Positions 1-5,924 are shown, counted from the first letter of the stretch. The stretch: DNA of 7,755 bases from Spirochaetaceae bacterium (GCA_031255315.1 JAIRSS010000250.1:1-7755), one strand, 5' to 3'. Notes: generated by a model not told the origin, from the letters alone. Numbers and translations: made by a program.

Positions 1-603
1 GCCGCGCTCCGGCACATCAATACCGCCAACGCCTGTCTCATTCGGGAAGACTGGTCCACTTACCACACGTACTTTTTTGATACCGGCACAGGGCTGCCTA
101 TCAGGGGCAATACCGCCCAAGGCCACTCCGATGATTCCTGCTGGTCCAGGGGTCAGGCTTGGGGCATCTACGGCAACGCCCTCTCTTACCAATATCTTCG
201 GGACCCCGACCTGCTGGAAACCGCCAGGGGCCTGGCCCGGTATTTTCTTAACAGACTCCCGGAAGATATGGTTGCCTATTGGGATCTAATCTTTCAGGAA
301 GGTTCTGAAGAACGGGATAGTTCCGCTACGGCCATCGCGGCCTCCGGGCTTCTGGAATTGAGCGGTGCGCTGGACGCGGGAGACCCGGACAAAGAAGCTT
401 TCAAAAACGCGGCGTGGTACATTGCCGCTTCTCTGGCAAATTCCTATACCACCCGAGACAGCGTTGAATCCACAGGTTTGCTGCTCCACGGGGTCTACTC
501 AAAACCTGACGGGAAGGGGGTGGATGAGTGTACCATCTTTGGGGACTATTTTTACATGGAGTGCCTTACCCGCATTTGCCGCAGATGGGAACCCTATTGG
601 TAG
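1..603 (+). CDS. GH88 unsaturated glucuronyl hydrolase, 3' part (N-terminus outside window)
   Basis: This is the C-terminal 200 residues of a glycoside hydrolase family 88 enzyme, open from the first base to TAG at 601-603. The family removes the unsaturated uronic acid left at the non-reducing end of oligosaccharides by polysaccharide lyases, using a hydration mechanism. The core motif TAQGHSDDSCWSRGQAW lies at residues 38-54 of the visible part. The His of YHTY (residue 22), Gln 40, Trp 48, Arg 50 and Trp 54 have exactly the spacing of His193, Gln211, Trp219, Arg221 and Trp225 recalled for the Bacillus sp. GL1 enzyme. Further family-like segments are RDSSATAIAASGLLEL and, near the end, TIFGDYFYMECLTRI. 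The two catalytic aspartates of the family lie upstream of the window, so activity cannot be judged. The 3' end overlaps the start of a broken LUD gene. The family call is firm; the substrate (glycosaminoglycan, pectin or other) is unknown. Confidence 0.93.
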   Translation, partial: AALRHINTANACLIREDWSTYHTYFFDTGTGLPIRGNTAQGHSDDSCWSRGQAWGIYGNALSYQYLRDPDLLETARGLARYFLNRLPEDMVAYWDLIFQEGSEERDSSATAIAASGLLELSGALDAGDPDKEAFKNAAWYIAASLANSYTTRDSVESTGLLLHGVYSKPDGKGVDECTIFGDYFYMECLTRICRRWEPYW

Positions 604-809
604 ACAAACCCGAATACGGAGAATAATTCAGGGAAGCGCTTAAAATTTTAGAAGAGAAAGGCTTGAGAACCTATTACGCGGAAGCCATAACGGCGGCGCG
701 GGATACGCTTTTCAATATCTGCCTGCCCAAAAACGTTTCGGTGGGCCTTGGGGGAAGCGAGACCCCCGGCGCTATGAATATTCTCCTTTGGGATACTCCG
801 TCAAAGTAA
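585..809 (+). pseudogene. Broken LUD-domain (lactate-utilisation-type) gene remnant
   Basis: An ATG at 585-587, inside the 3' end of the GH88 gene, opens MGTLLVDKPEYGE and is stopped by TAA at 624-626. The same frame continues with FREALKILEEKGLRTYYAEA, then a hydrophobic stretch and VSVGLGGSETPGAMNIL, ending at TAA 807-809. The pattern of a short helix, 'kG..tYY.e....A', then 'vs.GGS.T' about 35 residues later is the N-terminal signature of LUD-domain proteins (LutB/LutC, DUF162, YkgG relatives), which are about 200 residues long. Only some 70 codons remain, and the opposing PHP gene ends 30 bp later. One base change (AAA to TAA in a Lys codon) would explain the early stop. No Shine-Dalgarno sequence is visible. 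I infer a decayed, truncated gene; a sequencing error could explain the stop but not the missing C-terminus. Confidence 0.6.
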
Positions 810-838
810 TCGCTGGTGAATCCTTCTTTATGGTTCAA

Positions 839-1657
839 TCAAAAAGAATACTCCTCCGACTGTCCCTCAGGGGCAATATACGCTCTCATAGATTGCCGGG
901 TTACCCGGCCTTCTCCCTCGCGGACGTATACCCATTCAGGAATGTCTTCATCCCTGCGCAGAGAACAGCGGCCTTCCGGTATCAGCAGCCCGGCGATGGC
1001 GCCGGTCCGTATGGCCCGAACATAGTCCTGAATAGTTTCCATTTTTTTGTCCAGGCAGACTCCGAAGACTGGGCCGGTCTTAAGCTGGTTCACCCCATGG
1101 ATGTCTGAACCGGCGGTAACCGGCAGGCCCTGGGACTTCGCGTAGCACATTGCCAGGGCGTCGCTAGACGGGTCATTGGCGCTGTTGGCCGCTTCCACCG
1201 CGTCTACCCAGCGGGGGGAAAGATATATCCGGGGAATATACCCTCTGTACCGAAACGGATGGGCGTGAACCACGCAGCCGCCGTATTTGTGGACCGCCCT
1301 GTACTGCTGCGGAACGGTCCAACGGGCGGCTTCGGGATGCTCCAAGAGCCATTCCTTCCCCAAGCCGTAAACCAGGTAGTCGTCGCCGTCAAAAGACTCT
1401 TCCCAGCCAAAGAAAACGTCAACGCCTATCCGTTCTCCTTCCTGCCGGGCTTCCTCGTACCCGCGGCAGTACTCCTCGACCCAGCGCTTCCAGGGCATAT
1501 CCAAGTCTATGGCGGTGTTGCTGTTAAAAAAGTGATCGGTTACGATGACGCCGGTATAGCCCTTGTCTTTGTAATGCCGGATATAGTCCCGTCCCCTGGA
1601 ATTTGCGCAGGCGCTCCCCTGAGCCGTGTGCAGATGGGTTTCGTAAAGATACTTCAC
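839..1657 (-). CDS. PHP-domain metal-dependent phosphoesterase
   Basis: This 272-residue protein is of the PHP family (polymerase and histidinol phosphatase), metal-dependent phosphoester hydrolases. The metal-ligand motifs are all visible: THLHT at 7-11 (His8, His10), TDH at 40-42 (Asp41, His42), GWEE at 84-87 (Glu86), HAHP at 131-134, and SDIH at 184-187 (Asp185, His187). It is therefore likely catalytically competent as a stand-alone enzyme. The substrate cannot be read; relatives cleave nucleotide 3'-5' bisphosphates, short oligonucleotides or phospho-sugars. The start is GTG at 1655-1657, with GGAG about 5 bases upstream; this places the first metal motif at residue 8, as usual for the family. 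It follows the YjbQ-like gene by 49 bp on the same strand, with an 18-codon ORF bridging the gap. It converges on the LUD remnant, and I see no clear terminator between them. Confidence 0.85.
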   Translation of the reverse strand: MKYLYETHLHTAQGSACANSRGRDYIRHYKDKGYTGVIVTDHFFNSNTAIDLDMPWKRWVEEYCRGYEEARQEGERIGVDVFFGWEESFDGDDYLVYGLGKEWLLEHPEAARWTVPQQYRAVHKYGGCVVHAHPFRYRGYIPRIYLSPRWVDAVEAANSANDPSSDALAMCYAKSQGLPVTAGSDIHGVNQLKTGPVFGVCLDKKMETIQDYVRAIRTGAIAGLLIPEGRCSLRRDEDIPEWVYVREGEGRVTRQSMRAYIAPEGQSEEYSF

Positions 1658-1710
1658 CAGCGCTCCGGAACATTCAGACTGCCCACCGCGCGGAAACTCC
1701 CGGCGTTCAT
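1654..1710 (-). CDS. Possible 18-codon bridging ORF between YjbQ and PHP genes
   Basis: This ORF, MNAGSFRAVGSLNVPERW, starts with an ATG that overlaps the YjbQ stop (ATGA) and ends with a TGA that overlaps the PHP GTG start (GTGA). A GGGAG sits 7 bases before its ATG, within the last codons of YjbQ. The arrangement would let ribosomes pass from YjbQ to PHP without a gap, so it may serve translational coupling rather than make a functional peptide. The peptide matches no family I know. At 18 codons it could be chance; the paired overlaps and the ribosome site are the only support. Confidence 0.3.
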   Translation of the reverse strand: MNAGSFRAVGSLNVPERW

Positions 1711-2120
1711 TCCGCGTCTCCCATTACCCGGACGTAAACGGTGCGGGTCCGGGGGCCGTCATATTCATTGAACCAAATTCCCTGCCAGGTTCCCAAAAGC
1801 ACGGCGCCGCCGGTTACGATGAGAGTAATAGAGGGACCTACCAAACTGGTCTTCGTGTGGGCCGCTGAATTCCCTTCGCCGTGGCGGAATTCCCGGCGAT
1901 CCGGAGATATGGCGTCCAAAGCCAATATCACATCGCGGGGTACATCGGGATCGGCATTCTCGTTCACCGTTACCGCCGCTGTGGTGTGAGGTACAAAGAC
2001 GACGCAGATCCCTTCGCCTACGCCGGAAGAAGCCGCAACGATTTTTCGTACATCCCCGGAAATATTGAGCCATTCATTTTTATGGTGGGTATGAATAGTA
2101 AAAGACGCTAACTTTGTCAT
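1707..2120 (-). CDS. YjbQ/UPF0047 family protein
   Basis: This 137-residue protein of the YjbQ/UPF0047 family matches the usual size of about 130-140. Family motifs are VPHTTAAVTVNENAD (43-57), RHGEGNSAAH (79-88) and LGTWQGIWFNEYD (109-121). These carry the conserved His45, Asn53-Glu54-Asn55, His80, Glu82 and His88 that line the putative active-site pocket of the trimer. Family members are annotated as secondary thiamine-phosphate synthases because E. coli YjbQ has weak activity of that kind; the true physiological role is unsettled. ATG at 2118-2120 is chosen because it begins MTKLASFTIHT as in homologues and has AAGAG (2127-2131) upstream. The frame stays open to 2285, but that 55-residue extension looks non-coding. 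The PHP gene follows on the same strand. The 161-bp gap upstream, with an extended -10-like site, suggests separate transcription from the ATL gene. Confidence 0.9.
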   Translation of the reverse strand: MTKLASFTIHTHHKNEWLNISGDVRKIVAASSGVGEGICVVFVPHTTAAVTVNENADPDVPRDVILALDAISPDRREFRHGEGNSAAHTKTSLVGPSITLIVTGGAVLLGTWQGIWFNEYDGPRTRTVYVRVMGDAE

Positions 2121-2135
2121 AGTAAACTCTTGGAA

Positions 2136-2144
2136 ATCATACCA
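2136..2144 (-). promoter_or_regulatory. Possible extended -10 promoter for the yjbQ-like gene
   Basis: On the minus strand TGGTATGAT fits TGn plus a -10 with five of six consensus bases, about 15 bases before the YjbQ ATG. There is no convincing -35 at 17 bases, and the predicted start site would leave a leader of only about 9 bases. A small palindrome, GGGC-ATA-GCCC (2158-2168), lies just upstream and could be an operator or chance. Confidence 0.22.
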
Positions 2145-2252
2145 TATCTTCCGGATAGGGCATAGCCCCAGCCCTTCCGCCATACCCACGCAAAACCATA
2201 TATTACTGTGAGTTCGAAGGGAAGAAAAAAGTCCGTGAATTATACGAATGCG

Positions 2253-2285
2253 TTGAGAAGGCCCCGGCCCGGACATCCTTCTCAA
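2253..2285 (-). terminator. Inverted repeat at the end of the ATL gene, possible terminator
   Basis: TTGAGAAGG and CCTTCTCAA form a perfect 9-bp inverted repeat around a 15-base GC-rich loop that overlaps the ATL stop codon. On the minus-strand RNA no U-run follows directly. The nearest is six U at 2230-2225, which instead directly follows an alternative stem, GTCCG (2274-2270) with CGGAC (2235-2231). It is a plausible end signal for the three-gene cluster, but not a classic intrinsic terminator. Confidence 0.3.
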
Positions 2286-2611
2286 ACATGGTCCTCTGGC
2301 GGGATATTCCTGAAATAATCATAGGCGGCCATATCCACCCGTCCGGCATCTGAAACTTGAACCCCTTCAGAGCGCAACAGAGCGATCTGCGTTTCCCTGC
2401 CCCGGCAGCTTTCCAGCGCAATGGAGCCGTCGGCGCGGATGATGCGGTGCCAGGGGAGCGCCCAGGACTCGGATAGGGAATGCAGCGTACGGACGACCTG
2501 ACGCGCTCCGTTGGGAAGGCCCGCCGCCCGAGCCACATCCCGGTAACAGGCGACCCGCCCTGGAGGAACGGCGAGCAGGCGGTCAACGATGCGGCGGGTA
2601 GTTTCATTCAT
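2282..2611 (-). CDS. Alkyltransferase-like protein (ATL), Trp in place of the catalytic Cys
   Basis: This 109-residue protein has the DNA-binding domain of O6-alkylguanine-DNA alkyltransferases (MGMT/Ogt). It contains the helix-turn-helix segment GRVACYRDVARAAGLPNGAR with the base-flipping Arg37, and then LPWHRII at 52-58. In true alkyltransferases the motif is PCHR, whose Cys accepts the alkyl group. Here it is PWHR with Trp54, the mark of ATL proteins, which bind O6-alkylguanine lesions without repairing them and, in studied cases, pass them to nucleotide excision repair. The length fits ATLs, which lack the MGMT N-terminal domain. ATG at 2609-2611 overlaps the end of the upstream membrane-protein gene by 8 bp (ATGAATGA), so translation is probably coupled. 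Automatic annotation as a methyltransferase would be misleading. Confidence 0.9.
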   Translation of the reverse strand: MNETTRRIVDRLLAVPPGRVACYRDVARAAGLPNGARQVVRTLHSLSESWALPWHRIIRADGSIALESCRGRETQIALLRSEGVQVSDAGRVDMAAYDYFRNIPPEDHV

Positions 2612-4418
2612 ATTGATAGGCAAGACCGATGAGGAACAGGACAAATAATAAAAAAGCGCCGGCAAAGGTAACAATCAAGGCCGGAACAAAAGATAGGGAG
2701 AGGACAAGCCAGATTCCCAGGATATGCATAGCGGCCCGGTAAATGAGTACCACCCCGGCGAAGACCAGGGGGAGGATAAAAAGAAGGGGGATACTTAGGT
2801 ACCGGGGCCGCCGGGCGGTTCGATAGCGCCATCCAATAATGATACTCAGGATCAGAAGCGCCAGAAAATAGACGGGTTCGGCAAAACGGCTTAGTATTTC
2901 CGCCGCAAATACCTGGGACACATAGCCGTAAGCGTCTAATGTTTTTTGAGCGGCAAAAAGCTCGCTAATGAAGAAATTATCCACCCCCCGGCGAACCTGG
3001 GTGGACAGCAGGAAATCCTCGTAGGGGATGTCCAGCATTACCTGGGCGTCGCCCAAGTTCAGGTCCCCAATGTCATACCGTATGGCGCCGGGCTGGCCGG
3101 GACCAGCCCACTCTGGTTCCCACCGCCAATTTTCGTTCTTCCGGTCCAGCGCCCGTAGCAGCAGAAGGGTCCGCTTTTGATCCTTTATGGTCCGGGGCAG
3201 GATTTTGGCGTACTGGGAACTCAGGCGGTTTTCAATCGCTCCGTTTTCGTCAAATACCAGGAGGTCTATACCTATTCCATAAGAATAATCCGGGGAAGCC
3301 GCCAGAGAACGGATTTGCAGGATCATCCTGCCGTACGAGACGCCGGAAGCTGTCCTCCGGGGCACGGAAAAAACCGCCCCGCTGAGAATTTCGCCCAAGG
3401 GTATCTCGAACTCATCAATAAAAAAGGCGATTCTTTGCAGTCCCTGTTCACATTCCTTCACGAAATTGGCTATATCCGGGTCACGGGGAGTTAGAATCTC
3501 AAGCTCTTTGAAAAGGTAATATCCCCGTATCCAGTCCTGGGCAATCATCGACTCATAGGCCGAATTCTTTAGCCGGTAAAGCCGTCCCGACTGTATTTCC
3601 CGGGTGTTCGGCTCGAGGGAAGCGACAGCGTTCCAGGCGCGGCTTGCGGTTCGGACCGCTTCCACGCTTTCCACGCTGCCTTCCCGGGCAAGCCGGCCCG
3701 ACAAGGTGGCGAGCCAATGAGCGTCGTAATACCGTTCCTCCTGGAACGCGGTTTCCGCGCGGGCCAGAGCCTCCGCCGCGTTCACCGGCGTCCGGCGGTT
3801 GACGGTATCAGGCTCCTCAGATGCGGAGGAAGCCGGAAGAGCAGGGTCCGGGCTTTCCGGGCGCTCAGAATAGTAATCATCCATTTCGAAAAGAGCTATG
3901 GTTCGCAGGTCTTCAAGGTCCGGACTATTCGGCCAAATCCGTTCACAGATCCCCAGAAAGCGGGACGCGTTAGCCCAATCCCCGGCAACAGCAAGAGAAC
4001 GGGCGCGGGAATATGATTCCGAATAGAGCCGGCCCTGGAAACGCATATCCGTCTCCCAGTCCCACACCACCGGATACACCAGGAAACAGAGGATCCCGTA
4101 AACAACGGAAGCGCTGACGGCGGTGATGATGGGGCCTTTAAACACATCCAGAAATTGAGCGGGGCTTGAAAACGAGAATTCGCCGTCGTCATTCGAAAGG
4201 CCGAAGGGCACAACCAGGGCGGACATAACCAGAGCGGGGAAAAGACCGATCCAGTCCAGCAATCCACGGGAGATCCGCCAGGAATAGGAAAAAAAAGCGA
4301 TGGGCGGCGGCTCTCCGGGAAAAACCAGCCTGAAACCCATTACAATAAAGAAGGAAGCAAGGATATAGGCGGTAAACCCTCCTTGCGAAGAAAGCTCCCT
4401 CTTTTTTTTTAACTTCAC
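2604..4418 (-). CDS. Large membrane protein with TPR-like central domain, function unknown
   Basis: I do not recognise this 604-residue protein. Hydrophobic segments lie at about 15-34, 52-72 and 95-118. A long soluble region (119-512) follows, and then about four more segments (514-530, 541-560, 564-582, 583-601). The soluble region starts with helical TPR-like stretches (about 134-180, 214-245 and 284-325, for example AGDWANASRFL and P.SPDLEDL), broken by a Pro/Ser/Glu-rich linker (184-210). It continues into a probably beta-rich part (335-480). The start is GTG at 4416-4418, with AAGGAG 9 bases upstream; GTG shares its G with the TAG of the preceding gene. The frame runs open to 4565, but that extension overlaps the upstream gene and is Pro/Cys-rich noise. 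An A9 tract follows at codons 4-6. The overall plan resembles its neighbour, suggesting a two-protein complex. Confidence 0.85.
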   Translation of the reverse strand: MKLKKKRELSSQGGFTAYILASFFIVMGFRLVFPGEPPPIAFFSYSWRISRGLLDWIGLFPALVMSALVVPFGLSNDDGEFSFSSPAQFLDVFKGPIITAVSASVVYGILCFLVYPVVWDWETDMRFQGRLYSESYSRARSLAVAGDWANASRFLGICERIWPNSPDLEDLRTIALFEMDDYYSERPESPDPALPASSASEEPDTVNRRTPVNAAEALARAETAFQEERYYDAHWLATLSGRLAREGSVESVEAVRTASRAWNAVASLEPNTREIQSGRLYRLKNSAYESMIAQDWIRGYYLFKELEILTPRDPDIANFVKECEQGLQRIAFFIDEFEIPLGEILSGAVFSVPRRTASGVSYGRMILQIRSLAASPDYSYGIGIDLLVFDENGAIENRLSSQYAKILPRTIKDQKRTLLLLRALDRKNENWRWEPEWAGPGQPGAIRYDIGDLNLGDAQVMLDIPYEDFLLSTQVRRGVDNFFISELFAAQKTLDAYGYVSQVFAAEILSRFAEPVYFLALLILSIIIGWRYRTARRPRYLSIPLLFILPLVFAGVVLIYRAAMHILGIWLVLSLSFVPALIVTFAGAFLLFVLFLIGLAYQYE

Positions 4419-5332
4419 TAGGAGGTTCTCCTTCCACGGATCAGGCGAACCAGGGCGGTATACAGGATAACCAGAACAGCCGCTCCGCAAAAAACAAGGG
4501 GGGTAATGAAACTTTGGGGAACATCTGCTTTCAGGTATACGGGGATGAATTCTTGTATATCCCAAGAATCCAAGAATGTCCCGGCGGCCAGGATACCCCG
4601 AAAGACCAGAATACCTACAAAGAGATTGGCCAGCGGCCAGGATGTCAGTTCCAGGACAAAGCGAAGAGAAGACAAGAGGAAGCAGACCGCCCCAAGGTAT
4701 ATGCCGAAAGGGATAAGCCCCTCGCTCATCCGGTCGTGAAATTGTTCCGCCATTAAGGAAAAATCAATAAATAACGCGGACATAAACAGGGGCGTCTCTA
4801 TCCTAAAGGGAAGGGTTGGCAGGGTGACGCCGGCCGTTACCGGCCTCATGGGGATTTCCTGATAGGTCAGCGGCTGATTGGGGACAGCCATCACCAGGGA
4901 TACCTCCGGATTTGAGGGGGCGTCCATGAGGACCACCGCGGTATCTCCCTCGGTGAGGATGAGTCCCGGCTTTCCTAGAGCGGGAGGCACGGACGTTCCC
5001 GGTAATGGTTCAGTGGAGTTCGCCTGGAACAGTCCCAGGTATACCCCGGCGGTAAAGCCGCAGGACAGGATGAAGACCACCAGAATACTCAGAGGAGAGG
5101 AAAAGGACTTGCGGACGGAATAACTAAGGGTCAGCAAAATCGAAACATACATAGCTATGGGAAGCGCCCATTGGCCTGCTAAAATCAGCGAAGGAAAAAT
5201 TTCTACAGCTTTAACAGGGATATGGCGCACTGCGTCTATCCACACATGGAGATACCGGATTGCGGAGGCGGTCAGTAAAACCGCCGCAAACAAAACGCTG
5301 AAAAAAAGCGTTATCCGTGTAAGATTTTTCAC
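4418..5332 (-). CDS. Six-segment membrane protein with extracytoplasmic-type central domain, function unknown
   Basis: This 304-residue protein has hydrophobic segments at about 6-25, 47-70, 80-101, 205-228, 233-253 and 275-297. Between the third and fourth lies a soluble, probably beta-rich domain (102-200) with short alternating strands (LILTEGDTAVVLMDAP, EVSLVMAV). The plan of three segments, a domain, and three segments, together with the LP-A---L stretch in the second segment (57-65), recalls LptF/LptG-type permeases. I cannot confirm homology by eye. The start is GTG at 5330-5332; an in-frame TAA four codons upstream rules out an earlier start in that stretch. No Shine-Dalgarno site precedes it, but a promoter is spaced to begin the mRNA at this GTG. 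It is the first gene of a cluster with the 604-residue protein and the ATL. Confidence 0.82.
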   Translation of the reverse strand: MKNLTRITLFFSVLFAAVLLTASAIRYLHVWIDAVRHIPVKAVEIFPSLILAGQWALPIAMYVSILLTLSYSVRKSFSSPLSILVVFILSCGFTAGVYLGLFQANSTEPLPGTSVPPALGKPGLILTEGDTAVVLMDAPSNPEVSLVMAVPNQPLTYQEIPMRPVTAGVTLPTLPFRIETPLFMSALFIDFSLMAEQFHDRMSEGLIPFGIYLGAVCFLLSSLRFVLELTSWPLANLFVGILVFRGILAAGTFLDSWDIQEFIPVYLKADVPQSFITPLVFCGAAVLVILYTALVRLIRGRRTS

Positions 5333-5338
5333 TACTTA

Positions 5339-5367
5339 ATCTTAACATGAGGAAACCGCTGTTGCAA
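5339..5367 (-). promoter_or_regulatory. Promoter for the membrane-protein cluster, leaderless arrangement
   Basis: On the minus strand TTGCAA (5367-5362) and TAAGAT (5344-5339) are separated by exactly 17 bases, each matching four of six consensus bases. A TG one base before the -10 adds an extended element. Six bases after the -10 comes the GTG start, so the expected transcription start falls on or next to it. This agrees with the lack of a ribosome-binding site. The DnaA-box pair (5378-5397) lies just upstream of the -35. Confidence 0.45.
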
Positions 5368-5377
5368 GGGGCGGAGT

Positions 5378-5397
5378 TTTTCCACATTTTATTCACA
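5378..5397 (+). promoter_or_regulatory. Two adjacent DnaA-box matches
   Basis: TTTTCCACA (5378-5386) and TTATTCACA (5389-5397) both fit the DnaA-box consensus TTWTNCACA, in the same orientation and two bases apart. They lie about 10 bp upstream of the -35 of the membrane-cluster promoter, a position suited to DnaA control, and about 95 bp from the AT-rich segment. Confidence 0.45.
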
Positions 5398-5490
5398 ACG
5401 GGGCAGCGCCTTTGGTTGATAACTTTTACATCCATTTTGGCGCTAAAATCCCAACATGCCGGTTAAATACGGCCAATATCCCCGGTCAGT

Positions 5491-5590
5491 ATATTGTAAC
5501 TCATTATATTATAACGAAATAAAAATCATAAAACTATACCGGAAAAATAAAAAAAATCGTTCTATATACAAATATATACACTGAACAATT
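5491..5590. other. AT-rich segment, candidate DNA-unwinding region
   Basis: By hand count about 19 of 100 bases are G or C, far below the surrounding genes. It contains runs of A (such as six or more A near 5551) and alternating TATATA tracts, including TATATACAAATATATA near 5563-5578, which can fold into a weak hairpin. It lies between the paired DnaA boxes and the box in the first direct repeat. It could be an unwinding element, an UP-element-rich promoter zone or unselected spacer. Confidence 0.5.
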
Positions 5591-5752
5591 TATGCCAAAT
5601 CAGTATACAAGTTATCCACAAGTAATTAACATAAGGGGTTGAAGGAGGCTGGGCGGCGCCGTATTCATAAAAACAGAGAAAATTCGGCTAAAGGCCGAAG
5701 GATTAAAGACCGATAAAGGTATTCAATTTGAAAGCCGGCCGTCCGCTCCGGG
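5581..5752 (+). repeat. Direct repeat copy 1 (172 bp)
   Basis: This is the first of two head-to-tail 172-bp units that differ at 24 positions by my count, without gaps. From its ATG (5592) it reads as a short protein, MPNQYTSYPQVINIRG, then TGA, then continues in frame. It holds a perfect DnaA box (5612-5620) and a perfect hairpin TTCGGC-TAAAG-GCCGAA (5683-5699). No ribosome-binding site precedes the ATG. Confidence 0.9.
5612..5620 (+). promoter_or_regulatory. DnaA box in repeat copy 1
   Basis: TTATCCACA is a perfect match to the strict DnaA-box consensus. It lies in the best-conserved 48 bp of the repeat, just after the AT-rich segment. Confidence 0.45.
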
Positions 5753-5924
5753 CTGAAAAAAGTATGCCAAATCAGTATACAGGTTATCCACAAGTAATTA
5801 ACATAAGGGGTTCTAGGAAGCTGGGCAGCACCGTATTCATCAAAACAGATGAAATTCGGCTAAGGGTCGAAGGATTAAAGATCGATAAAGGCACTCAAAT
5901 TGAGGGCTGGCCGTCCGCCCCCGC
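5753..5924 (+). repeat. Direct repeat copy 2 (172 bp)
   Basis: This second unit immediately follows copy 1 and ends 12 bp from the ptsI stop codon. Its frame from ATG 5764 has no stop and reads MPNQYTGYPQVINIRGSRKL onward to 5997, into the antisense of ptsI. Mismatches with copy 1 fall almost equally on the three codon positions (7, 6 and 7 over 53 codons), which argues against selection on a protein. The hairpin of copy 1 is kept here with one pair changed to G-U on the plus-strand RNA (5855-5871). Confidence 0.9.
5784..5792 (+). promoter_or_regulatory. DnaA box in repeat copy 2
   Basis: TTATCCACA is repeated perfectly, 172 bp from the box in copy 1 and in the same orientation. Confidence 0.4.

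Noticed and set aside
1259..1771. Plus-strand 170-codon ORF opposite the PHP gene
   Set aside because: It is antisense to an intact PHP protein with all metal-binding motifs, and has no ribosome site or recognisable motif.
2121..2285. 55-residue N-terminal extension of the YjbQ protein
   Set aside because: Homologues start near MTKLASF, a ribosome site lies before that ATG, and the extension covers the inverted repeat and intergenic sequence.
4419..4565. 49-residue N-terminal extension of the 604-residue protein
   Set aside because: It overlaps the upstream gene almost entirely, is Pro/Cys/Arg-rich and has no hydrophobic pattern; the GTG at 4418 has a good ribosome site.
5401..5430. Extra DnaA-like sites near TTGATAACTTTTACATCC
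   Set aside because: They differ from TTWTNCACA at two or more positions, so I did not count them.
5581..5924. CRISPR array
   Set aside because: There are only two units, each 172 bp, directly adjacent with no spacers.
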